DNA of 34,212 nt from Streptomyces sp. 378 (GTDB lineage Bacteria; Actinomycetota; Actinomycetes; Streptomycetales; Streptomycetaceae): assembly GCF_030124145.1 (NCBI RefSeq), contig NZ_JASKMS010000049.1:1-34212 (forward strand). The letters run 5' to 3'. Below the pieces are notes generated by a model. That model worked only from the letters and a program-made list of their open reading frames with translations. It did not search any database and was not told the DNA's origin. Numbering within the stretch: the stretch's first letter is position 1; each line of letters starts with the position of its first letter. The translations under genes were made by a program, and so were the position numbers. This document shows, one piece after another, positions 22,326 to 31,616 of the stretch.

Positions 22326-22562
22326 TCAGGCGGAGTCCCCGTCCCGCTCGGCCGCCCACGCCTCGGGGCCGCCGCCGCGCCACTCGATGAGCCCCGTGGC
22401 CGCCACGTACGCCTCGTCCGCGTCCTCGATACCGGCCCGCCGCAGGAACTCGGCCACATCGATCGGTCCGTAGGCGATGCCGAGGAACTGGTCGTCCACA
22501 CGGACCCGACGGCCGCCGTCCGCGGCGGGCGGGTAGACCACGACGGGTTTCACGGACGCCAT
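22326..22562 (-). CDS. Small conserved-looking hypothetical protein
   Basis: The 78-residue soluble protein (MASVKPVVVYPPAADGGRRV, then RVDDQFLGIAYGPIDVAEFL, ending WRGGGPEAWAAE) has alternating strands and a helix, with no signal peptide or membrane segment. I recall similar short proteins in other streptomycetes, without a function. ATG 22562 has no Shine-Dalgarno; a -10-like CACCCT lies six bases upstream (plus-strand 22569-22574), so it may be leaderless. It is isolated, with a gene relic upstream. Confidence 0.7.
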   Translation of the reverse strand: MASVKPVVVYPPAADGGRRVRVDDQFLGIAYGPIDVAEFLRRAGIEDADEAYVAATGLIEWRGGGPEAWAAERDGDSA

Positions 22563-22612
22563 GGCACCAGGGTGGACGGGAAGTACGCCGGCCGCGCGCC
22601 GGGCTGGGCCGT

Positions 22613-22770
22613 TCAGCCCGTCTTGCGCGTCGGCCGGAACTCGTGGACGTCGGCGGTGAGGGTGCCGTCGTGCTGCTCGTAGCGGCGACAGGGCGAGACC
22701 GAGGCCGAAGAAGGGGGGCCCATTCGCCCACGAAGATGCCCCAGCGGTCGCCGTGGGCGAGGCCGGTACC
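22613..22770 (-). pseudogene. Frameshifted C-terminal gene relic, family unknown
   Basis: Two frames continue each other: GLAHGDRWGIFVGEWAP (about 22770-22710) and, after shifts near 22690-22710, RRYEQHDGTLTADVHEFRPT ending at the TGA at 22613-22615. Together they look like the last 50 or so residues of a soluble protein with at least one frameshift. No start or upstream part is present; the UvrA-like gene ends at 22784. I cannot name the family. Confidence 0.4.
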
Positions 22771-22783
22771 GGCCGCATCTTCG

Positions 22784-25177
<2,394 letters not shown>

Positions 25178-25197
25178 GGTGTCTCCATCTGTCGGGC

Positions 25198-25270
25198 GGT
25201 GCCGCCGCGCTCGGACGATCTCGCTCCCCCGCGCCCCGCCGGGGCACGGAGGGCGGAAGCCGGCGGCACC
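25198..25270 (-). terminator. Long-range dyad with inner hairpin after the VOC gene
   Basis: GGTGCCGCCG (25198-25207) and CGGCGGCACC (25261-25270) are perfect 10-bp arms enclosing GCCCCGCCGGGGC near 25233-25245. It lies between the VOC stop (25324) and the UvrA-like start (25177), so it may end the AraC-VOC message or be leader structure of the UvrA-like gene. Confidence 0.5.
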
Positions 25271-25323
25271 GCGTGGCCGTGCGGGAACCCGCGGGTGACG
25301 CGTCGTGCTGTGCGGGCTTGCCT

Positions 25324-25740
25324 CTACTGGGTCTTGAGCTGCTGGATGCGGACCATGTTGCCCGCGGGATCGCGGAAGGCGCAGTCGCGCACTCCGTAGG
25401 GCTGGTCCACCGGCTCCTGGACCACCTCGGCGTCGCCCGCCTGCACCCGCTCGAAGGTGCCGTCGACGTCGGTGGTGGCCAGCACGATGCTGGCGTAGGT
25501 GCCCTTGGCCATCATTTCGGTGATGGTGCGGCGCTCGTCCTCGGTGATGCCGGGGTCGGCGGCCGGCGGGTGCAGCACGATGTTCGTGCCGGGCTGGCCG
25601 ACGGGGCCGACCGTGATCCAGCGCATGCCCTCGTATCCGACGTCGTTTCTGACTTCGAAGCCGAGAGTGTCGCGGTAGAACGCCAGGGCGGCGTCCGGGT
25701 CGTCGTGCGGAAGGAAACTGGCGTGAATCCGAAGGTCCAT
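25324..25740 (-). CDS. VOC-family (glyoxalase/bleomycin-resistance fold) protein
   Basis: The 138-residue protein has the paired beta-alpha-beta-beta-beta modules of the vicinal oxygen chelate fold: HASFLPHDDPDAALAFYRDT then LGFEVRNDVGYEG at the N-terminus, and ASIVLATTDVDGTFERVQAG with CAFRDPAGNMVRIQQL at the C-terminus. Members are metal-dependent lyases, dioxygenases or drug-binding resistance proteins. ATG 25740 is preferred; GTG 25749 in the same frame is an alternative. A -10-like TAGCGT lies seven bases before the ATG and overlaps the AraC stop codon, so both co-transcription and a private leaderless message are possible. The AraC-VOC pairing suggests a shared response. Substrate unknown. 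Confidence 0.88.
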   Translation of the reverse strand: MDLRIHASFLPHDDPDAALAFYRDTLGFEVRNDVGYEGMRWITVGPVGQPGTNIVLHPPAADPGITEDERRTITEMMAKGTYASIVLATTDVDGTFERVQAGDAEVVQEPVDQPYGVRDCAFRDPAGNMVRIQQLKTQ

Positions 25741-25750
25741 GGCCCTCACG

Positions 25751-26194
25751 CTAGTTTCGGCTCGACGCGGGCGCTTCTCGATTCCTGACCGGTCTGGTCA
25801 CCTGCTTGGCCACGCACGACGGAATGCCCGCCGTCGCCCGGGCCGCCTCGCGCCGGTAGGCACTGGGCGGCATGCCCACCAGCTCGGTGAAACGGGTGCT
25901 GAAGGTGCCCAGCGACGCGCAGCCGACCTCGAAGCAGACCTCCGTGACACTGAGGTCGCCCCGGCGCAGCAGCGCCATGGCGCGCTCGATGCGCCGCGTC
26001 ATGAGATAGCTGTACGGCGACTCGCCGTACGCCTGCCGGAACTCGCGGCTGAGGTGTCCCGCCGACATGTGCACGCCTCGGGCGAGCGCCTCGACGTCCA
26101 GAGGCTTCGCGTACTCCCGGTCGATCCGGTCCTTGACGCGGCGCAGTCGGGCGAGATCGCGCAGGTGCTGTGCCGAGGCGGGTCTGCTGCTCAC
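25751..26194 (-). CDS. AraC-family transcriptional regulator (short form)
   Basis: The 147-residue protein is little more than an AraC DNA-binding domain. The first helix-turn-helix is in VEALARGVHMSAGHLSREFR and the second in VTEVCFEVGCASLGTFSTRF, followed by the GMPPSAYRRE end of the domain (about residues 20-117). There is no N-terminal sensor domain, as in SoxS/MarA-like proteins. The C-terminal 30 residues are unstructured. GTG 26194 is the likely start. It is followed after 10 bp by the VOC gene and probably activates it. The upstream DNA contains repeated GTGTG steps around CACGTG (26190-26220). Confidence 0.9.
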   Translation of the reverse strand: MSSRPASAQHLRDLARLRRVKDRIDREYAKPLDVEALARGVHMSAGHLSREFRQAYGESPYSYLMTRRIERAMALLRRGDLSVTEVCFEVGCASLGTFSTRFTELVGMPPSAYRREAARATAGIPSCVAKQVTRPVRNREAPASSRN

Positions 26195-26540
26195 ACACGT
26201 GATCGTGCCACATCACACGGACATGCGGTCGATTTCCGGGTGTCCCGGACGGCCGGGCCCCGTGGCGGGAAGGGACGGGCCAGAAGCGCCCCGGCGGCAT
26301 CCGGGGAGGGCCGTGAGCCGGAAGGCAAACGGTCGGCCCGCTCCCGCGCTCACAGGCCCCGTGAGCCCCGACACCCTCCCCAGGCTGAACGTTCCTGCCC
26401 GATCGGCCGGGCCGGGCTCAGACCCCTGCCGCCGCCGCATCCCTCCGCTTCGCCAAGGTCGCCGCCGCGCCCGCCCGCCCGGTGAGCCCCGACACCCTCC
26501 CCAGGCTGAACGTTCCTGCCCGATCGGCCGGGACCCGGGC
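26195..26540. other. 346-bp region without a gene, containing a duplicated segment
   Basis: It contains the AraC promoter (right after 26194), a small hairpin CCCCGG/CCGGGG (26289-26306) and the first copy of a 121-bp tandem repeat that includes a partial copy of the ROK gene's 3' end. No independent gene is visible. Confidence 0.6.
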
Positions 26541-26602
26541 TCAGACCCCTGCCGCCGCCGCGTCCCTCCGCTTCGCCAGGGCTGCCGCCGCCGCGCCCAC
26601 CA
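26361..26602. repeat. Tandem duplication of about 121 bp covering the ROK kinase 3' end
   Basis: Bases 26361-26481 and 26482-about 26602 are near-identical direct copies. The first 50 bases are the same (starting GTGAGCCCCGACACC), then there is a 2-base length difference at GGGCCGGGCTC versus GGGACCCGGGCTC, a few substitutions, and divergence in the last 25 bases. Copy two contains the functional end of the ROK gene (stop at 26541-26543). Copy one repeats the last codons (LAKRRDAAAAGV and stop) and the downstream sequence, including GCCCG-ATCGGC-CGGGC, as a dead tail. Confidence 0.85.
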
Positions 26603-27494
26603 GACCGGCGTCCGTGCCCATCTGCGCCGGGGCCACGGTCAGGTTCCGGACGAAGGACAGGGTCGCGTAGGCGCTCAGGGCCTTGCGCAGAGGGGCGAAG
26701 AGGACCTCGCCCGCCTTGCCCACGCCCCCGCCGATCACGGCGATGTCGATCTCCACGAGGGTCGCGGTGGCGGCGATCCCGGCCGCCAGGGCCTGGGCGG
26801 CCCGCTCGAAGGAGGCGACGGCGACCGGGTCACCGGAGCGCGCCGAGGCGGCCACCGCGGCGGCGGAGGTGTCCCCGTCGGGGCCGGGCCGCCAGCCGTT
26901 CTCCAGGGCTCGACGGGCGATGTTGGGGCCGCTCGCGATGCGCTCCACGCAACCGTGCGAGCCACAGGGGCAGGGATCGCCGTCGAGGTCCACGCTGATG
27001 TGGCCGATGTGCCCCGCGTTGCCGGTCGGCCCCGGGTGCAGCCGGCCGCCGAGCACCAGGCCGCCGCCGACGCCCGTGGAGACGACCATGCACAGCGCGT
27101 TGTCGTGACCGCGGGCGGCGCCCTGCCAGTGCTCGGCCGCCGTGATCGCCACACCGTCGCCGATCAGCTCGACCGGCAGGCTCCCGGCAGCGGCCCGGAC
27201 CCGGGCGACGAGCGGATAGTCGCGCCAGCCCGGCACGTTCACCGGGCTCACCGTGCCCGCGGAGGCATCCACGGGCCCGGCGCTGCCGATGCCCACGGCC
27301 CTGGCCCGCCCCCACAGCGGTGACGCGGTGAGCTCACCGAGCACCTCCTCCACCGCCCGCATGACGGTGTCGCCGTCCTCCCGGGCGGGCGTCGGCCGCT
27401 GGGCGCGGACCTGGATCCGGCCGTGGCCGTCCACCAGGGCGCCCGCGATCTTGGTGCCGCCGATGTCGAGCGCGGCCACGAGGTCGGTGTGCAT
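26541..27494 (-). CDS. ROK-family sugar kinase
   Basis: The 317-residue protein is a ROK kinase without a DNA-binding domain, so an enzyme rather than a repressor. Key parts are the phosphate loop LDIGGTKIAG (9-18), the putative catalytic Asp D113 in IGDGVAIT, phosphate-binding STGVGGGLVLGG (139-150) and the zinc motif GHIGHISVD followed by C175, C177 and C182 in CPCGSHGC, then VERIASG. It should phosphorylate glucose or a related hexose or aminosugar with ATP. ATG 27494 has GGGGAG about 12 bases upstream. It is divergent from a LacI regulator whose operator lies in the shared region. Its 3' end lies in a tandem duplication; the frame is intact. Confidence 0.93.
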   Translation of the reverse strand: MHTDLVAALDIGGTKIAGALVDGHGRIQVRAQRPTPAREDGDTVMRAVEEVLGELTASPLWGRARAVGIGSAGPVDASAGTVSPVNVPGWRDYPLVARVRAAAGSLPVELIGDGVAITAAEHWQGAARGHDNALCMVVSTGVGGGLVLGGRLHPGPTGNAGHIGHISVDLDGDPCPCGSHGCVERIASGPNIARRALENGWRPGPDGDTSAAAVAASARSGDPVAVASFERAAQALAAGIAATATLVEIDIAVIGGGVGKAGEVLFAPLRKALSAYATLSFVRNLTVAPAQMGTDAGLVGAAAAALAKRRDAAAAGV

Positions 27495-27717
27495 CAGAGT
27501 CGGATCTCCCCGTCGGGCATGAGAAAAACGCCGAGAAAGCCATGAAGAGCAGGGCAGGCAGCGGACCGGTCCCGCGACGGTACGCGAGGCCGGAGATTGC
27601 GGTGGACAGTCTCCCCCGAGCCTGACAACGTTGTCCAGGCTCTATGCTCGACGCCACATCCTCATACAAACCCAGGATCGACGCACCCCCGTGGACGACA
27701 GGACAGGACACCGCACC
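27495..27717. promoter_or_regulatory. Shared control region with LacI-type operator (27624..27635)
   Basis: GACAACGTTGTC at 27624-27635 is a perfect 12-bp palindrome with the central CG typical of LacI-family operators, within CCTGACAACGTTGTCCAGG. A -10-like TATGCT follows at 27643-27648, and CTGACA (27622-27627) could be a -35 with a short 15-bp spacer. The operator would thus cover the plus-strand promoter of the LacI gene. The ROK gene reads away on the other side and is the obvious second target. Confidence 0.7.
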
Positions 27718-28755
27718 GTGCCCCAGACCCCCCTCCGATCCGCAACGCGCTACGGCACCCGGCCGACCATGAAGGACGTCGCGGCGCGCGCCGGAGTCGG
27801 CCTCAAGACGGTCTCCCGTGTCGTGAACGGGGAGCCGGGGGTCACCCCGGAGACGGAGCGGCGGGTCCAGGAGGCGATCGACGCGCTCGGCTTCCGCCGC
27901 AACGACAGCGCGCGGGTGCTGCGCAAGGGGCGCACGGCGAGCATCGGCCTGGTCCTGGAGGACCTCGCGGACCCGTTCTACGGGCCGCTGAGCCGCTCCG
28001 TCGAGGAGGTGGCCCGCGCACACGGCGCCCTGCTGATCAACGGCTCCAGCGCGGAAGACCCCGAGCGGGAGCAGGAACTGGTGCTGGCCCTGTGCGCGCG
28101 GCGGGTGGACGGGCTGGTGGTGATCCCGGCCGGGGACGACCACCGGTATCTGGAACCCGAGCTCAAGGCCGGTGTCGCCACGGTGTTCGTGGACCGGCCG
28201 GCCGGTCACATCGACGCCGACGTGGTCCTGTCGGACAACTTCGGCGGCGCCCGCGACGGCGTCACCCATCTCATCGCGCACGGGCACCGCCGGATCGGCT
28301 TCATCGGCGACATGCCGCGCATCCACACCGCCGCCGAAAGGCTGCGCGGCTACCGGGCGGCGATGGAGGACGCGGGCATACCGGTGGCGGACCCCTGGAT
28401 GTCACTCGGCGTCACGGACCCCGAGCGGGTGCGCAGGGCCGCCGAGCAGATGCTGGCGGGCCCGGACCCGGTCACCGCGATCTTCGCGGGCAACAACCGG
28501 GTGACGGTCACCGTGATCCGGGTGCTCGCCGAGCAGACCCGCCGCGTCGCCTTCGTCGGATTCGACGACATCGAGCTCGCCGACCTGCTCCAGCCGGGCG
28601 TCACCGTCGTCGCCCAGGACGCCTCGGACATCGGCCGCACCGCCGCGGAGCGCCTCTTCCGGCAGCTGGACGGCACCCTCGTCACCCCCGAGCGCATCGA
28701 GCTGCCGACGCGGCTGATCACCCGCGGCTCGGGCGAGATCCCACCGGCGGACTGA
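27718..28755 (+). CDS. LacI-family transcriptional regulator
   Basis: The product of about 345 residues starts with a short basic lead, then the helix-turn-helix PTMKDVAARAGVGLKTVSRV (about residues 16-35). The sugar-binding core follows (GLVLEDLADPFYGPLSRSVE, FVGFDDIELADLLQPGVTVV near the end). GTG 27718 is chosen for AGGACA upstream and normal length; GTG 27691 is an alternative, and ATG 27769 would cut too close to the helix-turn-helix. It is divergent from the ROK kinase and an operator-like palindrome overlaps its promoter. It probably represses both and responds to a sugar or sugar phosphate. Confidence 0.93.
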   Translation: MPQTPLRSATRYGTRPTMKDVAARAGVGLKTVSRVVNGEPGVTPETERRVQEAIDALGFRRNDSARVLRKGRTASIGLVLEDLADPFYGPLSRSVEEVARAHGALLINGSSAEDPEREQELVLALCARRVDGLVVIPAGDDHRYLEPELKAGVATVFVDRPAGHIDADVVLSDNFGGARDGVTHLIAHGHRRIGFIGDMPRIHTAAERLRGYRAAMEDAGIPVADPWMSLGVTDPERVRRAAEQMLAGPDPVTAIFAGNNRVTVTVIRVLAEQTRRVAFVGFDDIELADLLQPGVTVVAQDASDIGRTAAERLFRQLDGTLVTPERIELPTRLITRGSGEIPPAD

Positions 28756-28762
28756 GCGGCCC

Positions 28763-29578
28763 ATGGACGACGCCGCCGATCGCACGCTGCGGGCCCTGGG
28801 CCTGGCCGAGGCGCCGCGTGAGCATCCGCTGCTCTACCCGGGGGCGTGGCCTGCGGATTCCGGGCTCCTCGACGGGGACCGCTTCCTGCCGCCGGAGCGG
28901 TTGGTGTACGAGGACCGCACCCCCGTCATCGCCATCGGCTCCAACGGCTGCCCGGGCCAGCTGCGGCACAAGATGGCGGAGTTCGGGATCAGGTCGCCCC
29001 TGCCGATGGTGAAGGCCCGGGTGACGGGTGTCGACGCCGGCGTCTCGGCGCATGTGAGCCGCATGGGGTACGTGTCGGCCTCGCCGGTCGGCGCCCCGGA
29101 GACGGTGCGGGAGCTGTTCGTCCTGTGGCTCGACGCCGAGCAGCTCGCCGTGATCGACGCGAGCGAGGGCGTGCCGGTGCCGGGCGGCAACTTCGACCGG
29201 GCCTGGCTTCCGTCGCCCGACGTGCGGATCGACCTCGCCGACGGCACCCGGCTGCCCGGCGCCTACGCCTACGTCAACCGGCACGGCGTCCTCCACGACG
29301 GCACGGGCACCCCGCGCACGCATCCCGGTGAGCGGGAGCTGCTGACCGAGCTGCTGGTGAGCGTGGAGCGCCTGCGGGAGCTGTTCGGCGTCGTGCCCGA
29401 GGAGTTCTGCGCGCGGGCCCGCGGAGACCGGCGGCTGTGCGAGCGGGGTACGCGGCTGTTCATCGAGGAGAAGCTGGTGACGGCCTCCGGTCTCGAACGG
29501 TACGCGGCCGCCTCGGCGCGGGGTCAGCAGAGCGGCAGCCCGGGGACCGGCGCGTCGTTGTCGCCGCCCTTGATGTAG
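28763..29578 (+). CDS. Gamma-glutamylcyclotransferase-like (AIG2-fold) protein
   Basis: The 271-residue soluble protein is not one I know by name. VIAIGSNGCPGQLRHKM (about residues 55-71) resembles the YGSN-x4-QL substrate loop of gamma-glutamylcyclotransferase-like proteins. LFVLWLDAEQLAVIDASEG later resembles that fold's acidic segment, with a possible catalytic Glu in ASEG. Flanking parts are long, so this would be an extended member. It starts seven bases after the LacI stop, with a poor ribosome binding site, suggesting translational coupling. Its 3' end overlaps the convergent kinase gene by 55 bp, so its last 18 residues are read antisense to kinase codons. Family call moderate. Confidence 0.6.
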   Translation: MDDAADRTLRALGLAEAPREHPLLYPGAWPADSGLLDGDRFLPPERLVYEDRTPVIAIGSNGCPGQLRHKMAEFGIRSPLPMVKARVTGVDAGVSAHVSRMGYVSASPVGAPETVRELFVLWLDAEQLAVIDASEGVPVPGGNFDRAWLPSPDVRIDLADGTRLPGAYAYVNRHGVLHDGTGTPRTHPGERELLTELLVSVERLRELFGVVPEEFCARARGDRRLCERGTRLFIEEKLVTASGLERYAAASARGQQSGSPGTGASLSPPLM

Positions 29579-31455
29579 ACGTCGCTGACCCAGACGTCGG
29601 TGTTGCCGCTGTCGTCGTCGGTCTTCGCCCACCAGACGTTGGTCCACTCCCCGGACGTCTCGCGGCGGCCCAGGTTCTGCTGGCAGTAGAAGTAGTTGGT
29701 GCCCGCCTTGAGGATGCCGACCTTGGTGCCGGAGGCGGTGTGGGAGTCGGCGGTCTTCCAGACCTGGCAGTTGTACCTGCCGCCGCCGATGGCGTGGCAG
29801 ACCGGGGCCGGGGTGGTCGAGCCGCCGCCTGTCGTACCGCCGTCCGCGGCGCCACCACCGGTGGTGCCGCCGTCCGACGTCCCTCCGCTCGTGCCGCCCG
29901 TGCCGTCGCCGTCCGAGGACGCGGCGGGGTCCGAAGGGGTCGCCTCGCCGGAGGGCTGAGGGCCCTTCTTCTCCGCGGGCTTCTCGGACGGCGCCTTGCC
30001 CTTTTCGTCCCCCTGCTGCGTGGGCTTCGGGGCGTTCGAGCCGTCGTCCGCGCCCCCGGACCCGCCGGGGGCCGCGGCCGGCGTGGGGGCGGCGTCGGTG
30101 CGGCCGTCGCTCCCCTTGCCGCCGGAGTCGCTCATCAGGGCGGCCGTCGTACCGGCGGTGGCGAGGACGAGGGTGACGGCCGCGGCGGCGAGGAGGGCAC
30201 GGTTCCTGCGGCGGGGCGCGGCACGGTCGGCGTTCATCGGGCCGGTGGGTGCCGTGCCCGCGGTCTCGGCCGGACCGAAGCCCTGGGGGCCGGTACCCGA
30301 GCCGTGCGCGCCGCGGTCCGCCGGCGCGAGGTGACCGGGGGTCGGGCCCTGCGCGCCGGAGTCCGGGCCCGGTGGGCCGAACCCTCCCGGCGCCGGGTGG
30401 CCGGGGCCACCGTGACCGGCTGCCCCGAACGCGCCCGCCGCGCCGAAGTCCGGCGTGTTCGTGCCTTCATGGGGCCCTGCGGCGCCGGACTGCGGCGGGC
30501 CGAATCCCGGCGGTACCGACGGGAGGCTGCGTTCCGTCTCAGGCCGCGGAGGCGGGGCCGCGACGCCCGGCGCAGGAGAGGTCGGTGCCTGCGTGCCGCC
30601 CGAGTCCGCGATCGTCCGGAGCATGTCGCGGGCCTGGTCGGCCTCCGGGCGGGACTCGGGGCGCTTGTCCATCAGCTGCTGGAGCACGGGCTCGAGGGGG
30701 CCGGCGTGACGGGCCTCGGGCAGCGGCTCGGTGACGATCGCGGTGAGCGTGGAGAACGTCGACGTACGGCGGAAGGGCGAGGCACCCTCGACGGCCGCGT
30801 ACAGCGTGGCCCCGAGGGCCCAGACGTCGGAGGCAGGGCCCGGGTCGGCGCCCTGGGCACGCTCGGGGGCCAGGTAGTCGAGGGATCCGACGAGTTCGCC
30901 GCTGCGCGTGAGGTGCGTGGCGGAACCGTCTCCGGGATCCTCCATCGTGGCGATGCCGAAGTCGGTGAGGACGACCCGGCCCGAGCGGTCGAGCAGGATG
31001 TTGCCCGGCTTGACGTCCCGGTGCAGGACGCCCGCGCGGTGGGCGGCGGACAGCGCGTCCATGACCTTCGCGCCGATCCCGGCGGCCTCCGCCGGGTCCA
31101 GCGTGCCGCGCTCGCGCAGGACGTCGTCCAGGGACGGTCCGTCGACCAATTCCATGACGATGATCGGACGGCCGTCGACCTCGGCGATGTCGTGCACGGC
31201 GATGACGCCGGGGTGGCGCACCCGGGCCGCCGCGCGCGCCTCGCGCTGCATCCGCAGTTGCAGACCGGCCAGTTCCGGACCGGCCGCGTCGGTGTAGGTG
31301 CGCAGTTCCTTGACCGCGACCTCACGGCCGAGGACCTCGTCGACGGCCTTCCAGACGATGCCCATGCCGCCGCGTCCCAGCGCCGCCGTGACGCGATATC
31401 GGCCTGCCAGCAGCCGCCCGATCCCGTCCGTCCGCCCGTGCTCCCCCGTCGACAC
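29524..31455 (-). CDS. Transmembrane Ser/Thr protein kinase (PknB type) with C-terminal extracellular domain
   Basis: The 643-residue protein has a complete Hanks kinase domain: glycine loop LGRGGMGIVWKA (26-37), Lys49 in VAVKEL, catalytic HRDVKPGN (145-152), DFG (165-167) and the APER segment near 196-199. A Gly/Pro-rich linker follows (about 285-412), then one membrane helix (419-441), an extracellular Gly/Thr/Ser-rich linker (to about 550) and a C-terminal domain with four cysteines. No PASTA repeats are present. GTG 31455 is chosen: the protein then starts VSTGEHGRTDG, as in related kinases, and a hairpin and -10-like TAGCCT sit upstream. GTG 31494 is the alternative. Targets unknown. Confidence 0.92.
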   Translation of the reverse strand: MSTGEHGRTDGIGRLLAGRYRVTAALGRGGMGIVWKAVDEVLGREVAVKELRTYTDAAGPELAGLQLRMQREARAAARVRHPGVIAVHDIAEVDGRPIIVMELVDGPSLDDVLRERGTLDPAEAAGIGAKVMDALSAAHRAGVLHRDVKPGNILLDRSGRVVLTDFGIATMEDPGDGSATHLTRSGELVGSLDYLAPERAQGADPGPASDVWALGATLYAAVEGASPFRRTSTFSTLTAIVTEPLPEARHAGPLEPVLQQLMDKRPESRPEADQARDMLRTIADSGGTQAPTSPAPGVAAPPPRPETERSLPSVPPGFGPPQSGAAGPHEGTNTPDFGAAGAFGAAGHGGPGHPAPGGFGPPGPDSGAQGPTPGHLAPADRGAHGSGTGPQGFGPAETAGTAPTGPMNADRAAPRRRNRALLAAAAVTLVLATAGTTAALMSDSGGKGSDGRTDAAPTPAAAPGGSGGADDGSNAPKPTQQGDEKGKAPSEKPAEKKGPQPSGEATPSDPAASSDGDGTGGTSGGTSDGGTTGGGAADGGTTGGGSTTPAPVCHAIGGGRYNCQVWKTADSHTASGTKVGILKAGTNYFYCQQNLGRRETSGEWTNVWWAKTDDDSGNTDVWVSDVYIKGGDNDAPVPGLPLC

Positions 31456-31484
31456 CCCTGCCCCGTTCCTGTGACCCACCAGAT

Positions 31485-31518
31485 GCACTGACACCGTCAG
31501 TGCGTGGCGTACAGGCTA
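31485..31518 (-). promoter_or_regulatory. Promoter and leader dyad of the kinase gene
   Basis: GCACTGAC (31485-31492) and GTCAGTGC (31496-31503) are perfect 8-bp arms with a 3-base centre. On the minus strand a -10-like TAGCCT (31518 to 31513) lies just upstream, so the dyad would occupy the first transcribed bases. It could be an operator or a leader hairpin. It overlaps the alternative GTG 31494, which favours the downstream start. Confidence 0.55.
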
Positions 31519-31616
31519 CGGGGCGGGGGTGACGGCGCCGGCCGCCGGTGACGGCTGTGACAGGGCCGATACGTGCGGGCCCAGCCGTCGGGGGGAGGCC
31601 GCTCGGAGGGAGGCCG

